Source: Phallusia mammillata
Lineage: Eukaryota > Chordata > Ascidiacea > Phlebobranchia > Ascidiidae
Assembly (NCBI GenBank): GCA_003260075.1
Contig: QLIY01000189.1
Span: 141,435 to 205,434 of the forward strand
Length of the DNA stretch: 64,000 bases
Direction of reading: 5' to 3'
The notes under the pieces are model-generated. The model was not told the DNA's origin and searched no databases. It saw nothing but the letters and a program-made list of their open reading frames with translations. The position numbers and the translations under genes are program-made. Within the stretch, counting starts at the first letter, position 1. Each line of letters starts with the position of its first letter. Shown piece by piece: positions 27,301 to 41,400 of this stretch.

Positions 27301-30300
27301 GCGTCTGTGATGAATATCGTGTGTGTTAAACATCAATTTAACTGGTGTTTATTTTGAATAAAACCATTTTCTTTGGGCTAGGACGATTGCAGTTTAGTTT
27401 CTGATGGATTTTAGTAAGTCAGCATAGCAATCACAGATCAACATACATGGGGGGGGGGAGGCTAGGACAATTGCAGTTCAGTTACTGATGGATTTTAGTA
27501 AGTCAGCATAGCAATCACAGATCAACATACATTTGGAACATGAAACCACGCACAATAAAGCAGCAGCCGCTGCGCAAAGTTAAATTCGTTTATTCCTGGG
27601 GAAAATCATCACTAAAGATCAAGTCTGTAAAATGAGGAAAACCATTGATTCGGTTACCCTGTGTTCCTGTATAAGTTTTGCCACCGCGTCCGGATGCAGA
27701 GGATAAGGTTTTCTCTTCTCGAGATTTTCTTTGATGTGTTCCAGCCAAGCCAAGGCCTGCACAATATCAAGTCACACTTAATTATTTATTAGTCCAGACT
27801 CCAGATTAAAAGCAAAACAGGTGTGAACAATTATAAAAGTAAAAAGATTTTTTTTCACAATGCGACAAATGATAAAACACAATTAAGCAATTCGTTTTTT
27901 TATGGATGTTTGACCTGTTGAGACGTAGCCCACAAGTCCTTCCTCCTTCCAATAGCATGATTTAAAGCGTTTGTCTTTTCTGTAGCAGCGGACTGGGTTT
28001 TCCTAAAGAGTGCCTGTAGGTCAGTGACGTCAACATGCAGTCTGTCACGCTCTGGTGCGCTTAGACTGAGTGGCAGGGTTTGGTGACAACTGCTTAATTC
28101 ACTAAACTCCTCCTTTTTCTGGTTCAATTCTTTGCACAACATCTGTAAATTTAAGCATCCAAATTTGCCTCGGTTAAATCCTTTGTACGCTAAAGGTGCG
28201 AAAGAAATGTGATGGAAGGTTAAACTTACACTATTTATAACTTACACTGTGTTTCTGCCGGGCCCCATTAAGGTCTTCAACGCTGAGGGTCATAGGTACA
28301 GGGTCGGTTACTTTGTCAAGAAGAGCTCGAAGCCAGGATCGGGTCGCCTCGAGCTGGCGGCGGTATTCCCGATGCTCACATGCCGTGCTTTCCAAGAGCT
28401 GAGCACGGGATTGTAGCTTTTGTTCAGCTTCGATCCAACGCTGGTTAAGATGCCTATAAATCCAATGGTATTGTCATCTCGCTTAACAACACTTCAACCA
28501 AATTTCCTTTATAATCTAAAAAAATAAAAACGTAGATCTTCAACACATACCTGACTTTGTCTTCAACCATTTCTGCATCGTGAGCACTCATGCGTGGCGT
28601 GAGATTATCCAAGCGTTGACTAAGTGCATCCAACATCTTTTTGCTGTCTTGCATCTCAAGCACCAATGTCTGCATGTCCAACAATACTAAGAATCTAACT
28701 GGCATTCTACAGTTTATGTCATAAAAAGTTTAACACACAGTGCTACCCTATGATCAACCAAAAGTCTAAAACGCTACAACTATCAGTAAATTTATAAGTT
28801 TAAAACTGCAATGTTTGTTTACAAAGTTTGTTATGACACAATTAATAGCACTAAATCCCGTATGTTGCATATAAATTCACATTTGAAACATAAAGGTATT
28901 TAATTTTCTTAACTTTCTTTTGACAATTAAATGTAGTATATTTTACTAACTACATAATCAACACGAACTACGTTCTTCTACAACCTGTTCTACAATCCAT
29001 CATCTGTGCCCCAAATGATAGCAAACACGAAACGCAACATTATGTGAACGCGGCAAGTTTGAACAGATGCACTCGAATATACAGAGGCAAGTGGACACTT
29101 GAAACACACATTAAGAGATCACATTACTTACCTTTGCCCGCTCCAATCGCTCTGCTGTGCTATCCACAACGTTGCGGAGTAAGAGATCAGCTTCTGACTG
29201 GTAGTGTTGGGTCAAAGACTCTACCTCGTTAAGGTAACTACAAAATTGGTTAATAGTTTGAAAGGACATAGTAAAACATTGGGATACCGGTAGTGTCAAA
29301 GGTAAAAATAACTAGACTTGGCCGACAAATTGCATAGTTTACATATCATAGTTGAATTAGGATAAATGCCATTTGTGGTGACAAAGAGTAAGGGGCTGTT
29401 TTTTGTTTGCAGTTGGATTTTCAAAGCAATAACGATTTGGTTTATAATTATCTGGACTTTATAGAATTGTCATTCAAATTCTGTTGCGTACAATAAAAAT
29501 AGCATAGTAGCGAATTATCAAGACACATTGAACATTTAAAATCTGTGCATGTTTGTCGATGTTGTAACCCACTACACAAACGACTCACAAGTTAAAGTCT
29601 TGTGTCGCGTTCAGATTTCGTTCTTGAGATGTGTTGAGGTTGCTAGCCAAAGCGTAAAGACGTTCCCATTGCGAAACGAGATCGTGAAATTCCGAGTCCT
29701 CGTTCACTTCTGAATCAAAATAAATACTCACCAGACCAATAAACGAGCATACCTTAGATTGATTCATTATAACTGCACAAATAGTGTCTACCAATCATCT
29801 CCATTCGTTACAAAAAATCTCAATAGGATTTCTTTGCTAAAAGTAACTTTGCACTAATAGAACAAATTGTCAACGGGGGGGGGGGAACATTCCTCAGATT
29901 GATTCATTATAACTGCACAAATATTATCTACCAATCATCTACATTCGTTACAAAAAATCTCAATAAGATTTCTTTGCTAAAAGTAACTTTGCACTAATAG
30001 AACAAATTGTCAACTGTTTCAAAAAACATCTTAACAATTTTTCTGTTATATTTGTGACATAAAGCTAGACATTTTTTTCCATGCACTCTACTTCTGTCAA
30101 AAAATGCGAACACAACTTCTATATCGGGCTCAACAAAAACCAACGTCTGATGCCCAGGACAACCACTGCATACATAATAACTTAATACAACTCATTTTAA
30201 TCCCATACATCATACGGTGTTGATTGAATACAACAATGCTTCTTCATACATTGGGGGGGGGGGGAAACATCTTAACAATTTGTCTGTTATATTTGTGACA

Positions 30301-32419
30301 TAAAGCTAGATATTTTTTTTCCATGCACTCTACTTCTGTCAAAAAATGCGAACACAACTTCTATATCGGGCTCAACAAAAACCAACGTCTGATGCCCAGG
30401 ACAACCACTGCATACATAATAACACAATACAACTCATTTTAATCCCATACATCATACGGTGTTGATTGAATACAACAATGCTTCTTCATACATTGGGATC
30501 AACATATTTCAAGTAACCTAGACNACAACTCATTTTAATCCCAAACATCATACGGTGTTGATTGAATACAACAATGCTTCTTCATACATTGGGATCAACA
30601 TATTTCAAGTAACCTAGACACATGGTGTTCGTCCCTTAAGCACCTTTCAGGTTCACACACGTACCGAGTTTTGAAGGATGTTAACAAAGCAAATAGAGGC
30701 GTGGAAAAGACGTTTAATTGTGTCAGCGCAATAGGTGGGAAAACTCAAGGAGGCGGGGTGAAATTGAAATTATAAATGTTTGTGTGGTATAACGGTAGGT
30801 CCACACTTTTCGAATCCGTTACCTTCACAGTTTAAATCTTTCATTAACGATAGCACCAACATAAGTTGCATGTTTATCACAAAAGATTAACGAAAAATTA
30901 AAAACAAATAGAATGTTTTTAAACAAAACTGTAATATAACAACCATATTGCTGCTTGGACGACTTGTAATTTGTGACTTTATCAGTTGGTTTTAAACAAC
31001 GTCTCTTATAAAGTTAGTTTTCTCTCTGGCGCTAAACAAACAAACTTGCGAACAAGTTCTTAAAATAGATAGGCTTTCGTAAACTTACGTTGGCCCAGCA
31101 ACTGACGATATTTGTCGTCCAGCAAAGCGAGAACTCCTTTCTTGTCGCTCACATCATCGTACATCTTTTTACACTTGATGGCGTGTTCTTTCGCAGCTGA
31201 TGACGTAGCTTCAGCCGGCGCATCCTCAAGCCGATGTAAAGCTTTTTCAGTGTCCAAAAGCCATTCCTTTGTAAACAATGTCTTTTAGTTTGCGTATTTT
31301 GGGAGCATAACACGTAAGTACCAATCCAAATCAATATATCATCTGTTGTATATTGACAAAAGTTTTCCTCACCTTGAAGTCATTTTGTATGTCCACTGCG
31401 TTTCGCCAACCGGCTTCGGTTTCCACTGCTTGTTCAAGTATGGACTCGAGTTCCTTCTTAAACTCAGCAAACTTTTCCTCCAATGGTCTTGTCTGCTCGG
31501 CGTCACGTGACATGCTGTCCTCGATAAATATTTCTCGGCCTAAAAGCATTTCAGTAAATTGTATTCAATTATAATAAGTTCATTCGATTTTGAATAAGTT
31601 AAGGCCGCCGAAATAACAAGCATTTATTTCCCAGCAGGTAATCTGAAATATTGCTTGGTATACAGTTGGAGACCACAACGTTTTGAAACAACAATTGATT
31701 TCCGCAAAGTTTCAACACGGGAATGTACCTTTGACATCTTCGAGCAGTAACGCAACGTCTTTAACACGACGTATCGCTTCGTAAAGGTTGGACGGTGGGT
31801 AAGCGCACGACACACGTACAGAAGATTGCTGTTCATCCAGCCAAGCTCCCATCTGATCCAGTTTCAAGCTCAGATCTTGATGCTTGTGTACAACTTCCGT
31901 GAGACGACGAACCAATTGGGCTGCTGCGTTTTGAACAGTGTCATAGGTAACCTGTAAAAAAATATTCAAAAATCACAAACCTTGTTGCGGATTAACATGT
32001 ATGTGGACTAGGTTGATTGGTTTACGATACAGGTAACATATGTAGAACAAATGTACATAAACTGACAATTTACGCTTGTGATTTGTTTTCGTGACAAAGG
32101 CAAACCTGGAGTCCGTTAAGTTGGTTTTGTATTTGACTTTCCAGAGGCTCCTTCATTCCGTCATCGTATTCATTTAAAAGTCTCTTTCCAAGACTTGATG
32201 CAGCTTGAACTTCTCCTCGGAAGTTTGAGATTTCTTCTTGCACTCCTCTGTATTCCACCAATAGATCTTCCATCGCGGAAGCGGGTGATGATTCGGAACC
32301 AGAATCGCCAAAGTCCTGATAAAAAAAAATTTAATTATTCAAAACACAGAAACTGTCTATTTCTACAATTTTTGTCAAACATTTTATTGTTTGTTTTGCC
32401 TCGACAAACGATATACCGT

Positions 32420-32475
<56 letters not shown>

Positions 32476-35400
32476 TGTTAGTGCATGTAGACAAATCATA
32501 ATACGCCCGGCCCACTGAAGGCGTTCAACCGAATCAGCCGGTCACCAAACATTCCCATATGATCAGGCGTAGGTTAGAAAAATCTAGCCTGCGGTGGTAA
32601 TCCAGCCCACGACAGGGGTCTTTGCGGGACAATATCTACACAAAAGACGATAAAACAACTACCTGTGAAGAGACCATCATTATCTGAGATGATTTTCCCA
32701 GCAACCATTTCTCTGCTGACTGCACTGCGTCGTGGTATTCCTGGTGAGATTTCACCTAAACGGAGAATCGAGGTGGTAAAAAAACACACAGTAAAAATGC
32801 AAGAATCAAACATACGTACCTTAGTTTTCAGCTCATCAATTCGTTGTTGACACAAGTGCGCCACCCGTTGGTATTTTTCATTTGCTTGTTCAACGTCACG
32901 CGGATCGCGAGATTGTGCTGGTAACCGGTCCGACTTGTAGGCGACGTCACGCAACGCCTCCTGGTGTTTACCAATGTCTTCCTGGTATCCCACGTATCTA
33001 CAATTTCACATAAAAACATTGTGAAAAAGAAATCTTAAATCAATGCCAAAACAGAAAAAAAACAGTAATTCAAATCAATACAACACTTAAAAAGAAACTA
33101 ATCATTGTGTTTTAAGAAATATTACCTTGCAAGCTGGGCTTTCTTTTCAAACAGTTCGTATTTCATCTCAGGTTTGTTGTCAACTTTTGACATAGCATCG
33201 GAGAGCCAGCTTTTCAGGGCCTCCAGAGCGTTACTGTATTCCTTCTGGAGATGGAGCGTACGTCGCATGGTTCGTTGAGCAGTCTGAATTCGGGCATACA
33301 ACTCCTGTGATACAGAAAAAAAAGTTGAAAAGTGTCCTGCATATAAATGTTTGCTGCAATAAAATGACAAAGTACCTGAAAATCGTCTTGTTGAGTCGAT
33401 GTTTGCTCGCTGATTTGTGGCTGATATTCAGAACCGAGAGCCTGGATCAGTTTGTTAGACTTTTCCGATATTTGTGACAGTTGAACTTTCTTCGATTCAA
33501 ATTCAACTAAAAGATCATCAAGCTTCTCGCACCGCTCCTGGATAATTTGGAGAAAAAAAAACATATTTTGGCAAAACGTTGTCGGAAACTTGTCAAAATA
33601 TTTTTTTTAAAAGCGCCGGTCGCAAAACCTTATCATGTACTCGTATACAGGACATGAAGTATATTGTATCTATAACTTAGTGGAAAACTAAACCAGTCAT
33701 CATTTTTAAACAAGAATAAAGGGGGGGGGGCATTGTATCTGTAACTTAGTGGAAAACTAAACCAGTCATCATTTTTAAACAAGAATAAATAGCAAATTTG
33801 ACTCAGTAAAATGCAACGTTTAAAAACTCGAGTCAAAATACGCCGGGTTATCACAAACAGGCCAAGGCTAGAAAAATCTACGGTGGGATTCGAACCCACG
33901 TCAGGAGCCGATTCGGGAATCGCGCTCTACCAACTGAGTTACACAGGCTCAGTGGTAACCCGCCGAAAGTCGAATCACAGGCACCATTGCCTGCCTCGTA
34001 TACTGTACATGTCAGCTTTGTAGTAGGGGATCGCCAGTATAAAGTTTATTTATGTTTTGTTTTACGTGACATGTTTAAGCGAAATCCTATACCATGAATT
34101 ATGAACGGTTTTTCTTGTAAATTGTAGAACGATAACTTACCTCAGTTGTGTCGGGGTGAGCAGTTGCTGGGGACACATACACTGCAAAGCGATCGGTGGC
34201 TGTTGTTAGCCACTGGTCAAATTCGTCGCTTTGCTCCTGGTAATCAGCTTGAATTTGCACTGCACTCTGGTATGACCTCAAGCGACTTTTGCATTTCATC
34301 AATAACGACTGGTAGCGTGAGCTTAACTGCGTCACCTAGCGAAAATACAGATAAATAAAAAAGTGTATTTAAGTTGTAAGTTGCGTGTTTTAATGTTGAC
34401 AAACGTTTTAGATAAAGCTTTTAAACATCATTTATAGTTGCTTGTAATGACTAGGATAAATCTGACCCCATTTTTTGCGTTGTCTTAGGCAAAAGCTGAA
34501 ATGACATTGCTTCAACCGAACTTAATCTCATGTGTGAAAACAATCTTAGACCAGTTTTTGTAAACCTGGTACTCTCACCCTAATTTTGTTTCCATAAAAA
34601 TGCAAATCACATACCATTTTAATAGCCACGAAAAGTTAACTTAAAAGTTAAAGAGTTGTAACCTGCTTGCTCATGCTTCCATCTGAGGGCGCACACGATT
34701 CCAGTAGACTCTGAGCAGCCTTATTGAGTTTCTCGAGCTTGTGACGGTTATTGGGGGGGGGGCACCTGCTTGCTCATGCTTCCATCTGAGGGCGCACAAG
34801 ATTCCAATAGACTCTGAGCAGCCTTATTGAGTTTCTCGAGCTTGTGACGGTTATTTGCTATTTCATCAGTATAATGCCGAAATCTCTCGGTAGATTCACG
34901 GTTTTCTTGCAGATTCCCGGTAAGTGAAACCTTAACAAGACATATACACTTCACAAACTTACAATATCACGGCCAGTATCAAATAAAAGCCACCGTAGAA
35001 AATACATTTGTTTACATGGTTGGATACGTGGACATAATTCTTCAAAATTGTTTTCATTTCTTCAGCAATTAGTTTTTTTTAAATAAACGCATTACGCTAC
35101 AACATTTGAAACGAAAGGACACACTAACCAGTTTCATAACATCCAAAAATTAAAATAGTTACTTCATGCAAAGCCCGAAACCACTTGCACATATACAAGC
35201 ACTAAAGTATACAAAGTTATTGATGATAAATAATACACAGCGCACCAATAAAGTAAAACGCAATAAAACTATTTTAGTACCTCTTTGTCAGGACATTGTT
35301 CCATGGCATTGAGCCAGTCCTGAAAGCCAGCGCATATTTTGTCATATCGTTCCAACTCATCGATTAGCTTGCGAGTTTGACTGACGGTGTCCGTTAAAGA

Positions 35401-38400
35401 TTTGCGGTAGTTGTTCCATTCTTCTCTTAAATTCTGCGGTTAAAAATATTTACTTAGGCACTAAAAGTTACAGCACGCCGACCTTTAGTCATGTTTATAC
35501 ATGATATAACGAATTCAGTTTCTTGACTTAGACAAACAAAAGATAGAGATTTACAGTCAGCACAGTAAATCAACTGAGAGGGCAAATACAATGGAAAAGA
35601 TAAAAAAATAGTTCGAAAATGTTGTGGGTAATTGAAAGTAATCTGTAGGCAAAACGGTTTTATTTGAAAAATCTTGTTAGGTTAAGTCGTGTTACAAAGA
35701 AAACCTAATAAACAATTTCATCAAATGAGTTTTGTTCCGGGAGATTTGTTGTAGCAAAAATGTGTGTGTTATAACTTATTGTGGTTACCTGTAGTTGTAG
35801 CTTGACTGTCTTATCCGAGCTGCTTTTTTTGCCGGCATTAAACGCTTGTTTCAGTTTTTCTTCACCTTCAGGTATTTCCTTCTCTATTTGCTGCAAAGTC
35901 TAAATAACAAAAATAAAGGGATAAAACATACACAAACTGACAAATGAAAACTAATAAAAAATCCATTTTGGTTGCAACTGCCAAGCATCAACAAATTTAA
36001 CATGTAAAACACACATGACAGGGGGGGGGGGTTAACCAGTTTTATAACATCCAAAAATTAAAATAGTTACTTCATGCAAAGCCCCAAACCACTTGCACAT
36101 ATACAAGCACTAAAGTATACAAAGTCATTGATGATAAATAACACACAGCGCACCAATAAAGTAAAACTCAATAAAACTATTTTAGTACCTCATTGTCAGG
36201 ACATTGTTCCATGGCATTGAGCCAGTCCTGAAAGCCAGCGGGGGGGGGGGGAAAGGTGCATAATCCCACCTTCAGGTTCTCATCCAGTTTGTCTTTGCCC
36301 CCGGTTTGATCAGACAGACGGAATAATTCAACAGGTTTCCCGGAAAACCAGTCAGTAAATATATGCAAAGCTTGATGATACGATTTAGCCGATTCCGCTG
36401 CACTTTCCACTTCATCAAGAAGTTCTGCCAATCACAATAAAATCAGTTGAAAAACTAACATTAAAGTTAAAGCATAAATATTCTTGGCATTAGAAGGTAC
36501 CAGGCAACAATTTTGTGGTATTTTTTGGAAAATAAGAAATGATGCTAAAATCTAATATTTTTAGCGACCATTATAAGCTGTGTTCCATATATATATCGTA
36601 TTACTACACTTTGCGATTACAGTTGCAACACTACATAACACGTGAATTTGGTGTTTTTTTCATACTTATTCCGTTTATCTATACTTATATTTCCCAAATT
36701 TTCCTGCGTGGTATCACAAATGTTTTCAGGTTTTGGACTGGCGTTTAACTTTGAATTTCATTTTAACAAATCGTTTTTTACCTTGTGCAGCATTTAATGT
36801 TTCCTGATACAGGTCCCGAAGTTCAGCTGTGTCCACTCTTGTGCCGGGGGGGGGGAAAATATTTACTTAGGCACTGAAAGTTATGGCACCCCGACCTTTG
36901 GTCGTTATACATGATATAACGAATTCAATTTCTCGAGTTAGACAAACACAAGATAGAGATTTACAGTCGGCACAGTAAATAAACTGAGACGGCAACCGGA
37001 TTGGAAAAGATAAAAAAATCAATCATAAATTTTGTGGGCAATTGGTTGTAGTCTATAGGCAAAGTGGTCTGGTTTAAAAAATCTTGTGGGAGTTAGTCAA
37101 TATAAAAAGAAAACCTACTAAACAACATAATCAAATGAAGTTTGTCCTGAGTGGTTTGCTGCAGCGCCCATAAAACGCTTGAAAAAATGATATGTGTTAT
37201 AACTTATTGTGGTTACCTGTAGTTGTAGCTTGACCGTTTTATCCGAGCTGCTTTTTTTGCCGGCATTAAACGCTTGCTTCAGTTTTTCTTCACCTTCAGG
37301 TATTTCCTTCTCGATTTGCTGCAAAGTCTAAATAACAAATTAAAGAGGTAAAAAGCTACAAACCACACTTCGAACATTTGTACGGTGGAAAAGTGGTCAA
37401 CATTAACTAACTGTACAATTACTACACGAAGAATTCCTCTGCGTTTAACAAGTTATATACGCTCTTAAATTCACCTTTCATCAAATGCCTTTTTCATTGC
37501 GATAAAACACAGAAGGGTGTCATCTGCAATTATTGGGCCAATCTAGTGCTAATTATGCGATAGTGTGTTTGCTACGTTTTTCCAACGCCAGTATTTATTG
37601 AACACATATTGGACATAACAGGCTGTCAAAGGTCCATAATCTCACCTTTAGGTTCTCATCCAGTTTGTCTTTGCCTCCGGTTTGATCAGACAGACGGAAT
37701 AATTCAACAGGTTTTCCGGAAAACCAGTCAGTAAAGATGTGCAAAGCTTGATGATACGATTTAGCCGATTCCGCTGCACTTTCCACTTCATCAAGAAGCT
37801 CTGCCAATCACAATAAAATCAGTTGAAAAACTAACATTGAAGTCAAAGCATAAATATTTCTTGGCATTAGAAGGTACCAGGCAACAATTTTGTGGTATCT
37901 TTTGGAAAATGCGATTTCAAATAAAGCATTTAGGATAAAAAATGCTAAAATCTAATATTTTTAGCGACCAATATAAGCTGTGTTCCATATATATACATAT
38001 ATATATCTTATTACAGTACAGTTGCGATTAAAATTGCAACACTACTAAGTGTAGTATATGTCTTATTACTACACTTTGCGATTGCAGTTGCAACACTACA
38101 TAACACGTAAATTTGGTGTTTTTTTCACACTTATTCCGTTTATCTATACTTATATTTCCCAAATTTTCCTGCGTGGTATCACAAATTACGACAACTCTGT
38201 TTTCAGGTTTTGGACTGGCGTTTAACTTTGAATTTCACATAAACAAATCGTTTTTTACCTTGTGCGGCATTTAGTGTTTCCTGATACAGGTCCCGAAGTT
38301 CAGCTGTGTCCACTCTTGTGCCTCCCGCATCTCCAGTGCTCTCAGCTATCTTGTTTGCACACATTTGAGCTTTTTCAATCACAGCCGATCGTTGCTTTAC

Positions 38401-41400
38401 GTCACGGTAAAGCGCCTGACACTTTTCTAAGTCAGCGAAGGTCGAATCTGGTGCTGCAGTCTGTTAAAAAAAGGTGGAAACCAATGTAAACGGGACCATC
38501 TTTCGTAAGCTTAATAAAAAGCAATGATAATCGCAACAACATCTATAACAGTTACTTTATAATGCACTTAAAATTTCATTACTTTATGTTTCAGTCTGTG
38601 GTAAATAGAACCAGAAGTGGATGGAAATGCCGTTATGTTGCAATGATGACGATGGGGCCCATTCTTTAGCTCTGTTTTATTGTGTTTGATCATTAAACTG
38701 TACCTGGCTGGCTCTGGCTTCCCGCTCATTCTTAATGCTTTCCTCCGCTTGTTCCAACCAGGATTGCGCGCTCTTCACCGATTCATCGTATTCCTCCCAC
38801 AATGCAATGCACGTCGCCAGCTTGCCCCTGTGTCACGTGATACAGTTAACTCCTTTTCCGTAAGATTGCACACAAGTATACATACCTCCACTGTTCAGCT
38901 TGTGAAGAGTATTTCACCCACAAATCTTGGAGAGTCTGCATTTGACTTTCGATTGCATGGCGCCCCTTAGCGGCGGTTGACTCCAAGATTTTTTCGCCCC
39001 GACCTAACGGGGGGGGGGTTAAACTTCGGGAAAGGTACTGGTTTGTAAGTGGTTGATAAGCTATGAAGGTGCTTTATGCAAATTTAAACAGTTCTAGACA
39101 AACATATTTCGTGCATATGTAAACAGTTCTAGACAAAAGGTTAGAGACAAAAATACACTAGTATATACTGTGGACTATACAATTCACTGCAACTTTTGGG
39201 GGGGGGGTACTTTGTGATGCACTCAAAATTTCATTACTTTATGTCTCAGTCTGTGGTAAATAGAACCAGAAGTGTATGGAAATGCCGTTATGTTGCAATG
39301 ATGACGATGAGGTCCATTCTTTAGCTCTGTTTTGTTGTGTTTGATCATTAAACTGTACCTGGCTGGCTCTGGCTTCCCGCTCATTCTTAATACTCTCCTC
39401 CGCTTGTTCCAACCAGGATTGTGCGCTCTTCACCGATTCATCGTATTCCTCCCACAATGCAATGCACATCGCCAGCTTGCCCCTGCGTCACGTGGCACAG
39501 TTAACTACTTTTCCGTAGCATTGCACACATCAGATATACATACCTCCATTGTTCAGCTTGTACAGAATATTTCACCCACAAATCTTGCAGAGTCTGCATT
39601 TGACTTTCGATTGCATGGCGCCCCTTTGCGGCGGTTGACTCCAAGATTTTTTCGCCCCGACCTAACACACATAAACTAGTTGGTGAAATTTTAGCCAAAT
39701 TTGTTGTTAAACGGTAAACGTTCAACTTTGGGAAAGGTACCGCGGGTATATGAGTGGTTGATAAGCTATGAATGTGCCTCATGCAGATTTAAACAGTTCT
39801 GGGCAAAAATATTTCGTGCATATGTAAACAGTTCTAGACAAAAGGTTAGAGACCAAAATACACTAGTATATACTGTGGACTATACAATTCACTGCAACTT
39901 TTATCCCTTTCGTTGCATTTCCCCCTCGAAACCTTTTGCTGCACCATTGTCAATGTTTTGATATTTAAAAACATCAATTTTTAGAAACTAGAAGTTTTTG
40001 ATCGTCTGAACTCCAATTCAAATGTATAGAAACTCACCCAGCATAACATTGGTCTTGATTTCGCCATCCTGTCTCGATGCCAGCAACTGATCGAGTTTGT
40101 TTAATCTCTGCTCCAACATGATCTTTCCACCGGCCAAGTTACAATAAGATTCTAAACCATGTCCGAAGTCATTCAGCCATTCCTGACATTCGGTGAACGC
40201 CGATTGGTAGGCCTGGTGCTCTGACACGTGTTGTTCGCTACGCTTTAATGCGTCCTAAAGAATAGGGTTTAACTTATTACAAGCAGCTTGACAAAGTTTA
40301 GGCAGGTACAACAGATGAAATCAACACCAAACTACCATTTAGAACCATCGATAGTTATGAGTAAAGTTACTAAACGCAAAGTACATTAACCAGTATTAGA
40401 AAGCAAAATTGTGTGCAAATGCTGAAGGTTAGGAGTCTTAAGACTAAATATTAAAAATACCATTAAAACTATCCTAAGGGGGGGGGGATACTAAGCGCAA
40501 GTTCATTAACCAGTATTAGAAAGCAAAATTGTGTGCAAATGCTGAAGGATAGGAGTCTTAAGACTAAATATTAAAAATACCATTAAAACTATCCTAAAAA
40601 CCTAGTTCCTAAGTTTAAAATAGTTCTGTCCGTTATAATTTTTTGTCAATATAGCACCATTTACATTAAAAAAGAGACCTTCAAACAATAAGTTATAGAC
40701 ATGAGCATTTGTTACTCAAGCACAGATCATACTTATCTGCAACATACTTACTTGCACTTGTTTGGTTATAGTGTGGTATCTGGTAATTAAATGGTTTAGT
40801 CTGGTCAACTCGAGCGAGGAACCAAGCTTCTGGGCTTTTCTCTTCATCCGTTCGTACTTGTACTGATGGTCGGCAATGTCACCACCAAGTGCCTAAAAAC
40901 CAAAAAATTAAAAGCGAAATTACATATCTGTACGCTGGCCAGTTGATTTAGATTTGCTTACACATGCGACTTTACAAATTAATCTGCAGCTGTCGGAATT
41001 ACTATCATGTACGTTTTACCAAACTTTTTGTTTTGTCAATAGTAAACTTTATTGCGTTGCGTGACTTTAATTATGAATATAATTCATTTAATTTTTCCAC
41101 AGTAAACAAAAATAATATTTTTTTTTAATTTTAAGGTTTTAAATCGTCTGTAATAGTTTTGAACAAATATGACACCAATCCCAGGTCTTTGGCATGTAGG
41201 AATATTTTTGCCTAATTTGCTACGGAACACAAAAATTGTGGTTTCATTTTTTACAAAATTTTGTTTTGCAAACCAGTTTCCTGCAAAATAATTAAAACAT
41301 TCGACTCTGCGCTTCGTGTTAGTATGCAGAAAAAGCATTTTTACATTCAAAAATAGACGAATTCTAGCTTACCTGAAAGGCATTATGTTGCGACTTCTTC

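Noticed and set aside
32195-32518. Poly-glycine protein on the plus strand
   Set aside because: The glycines are the 55-base G-run; the frame is an artefact.
33873-33950. Functional tRNA gene on the minus strand
   Set aside because: A and B boxes fit, but the 5' and 3' acceptor strands do not pair, so I call it a tRNA-derived repeat.
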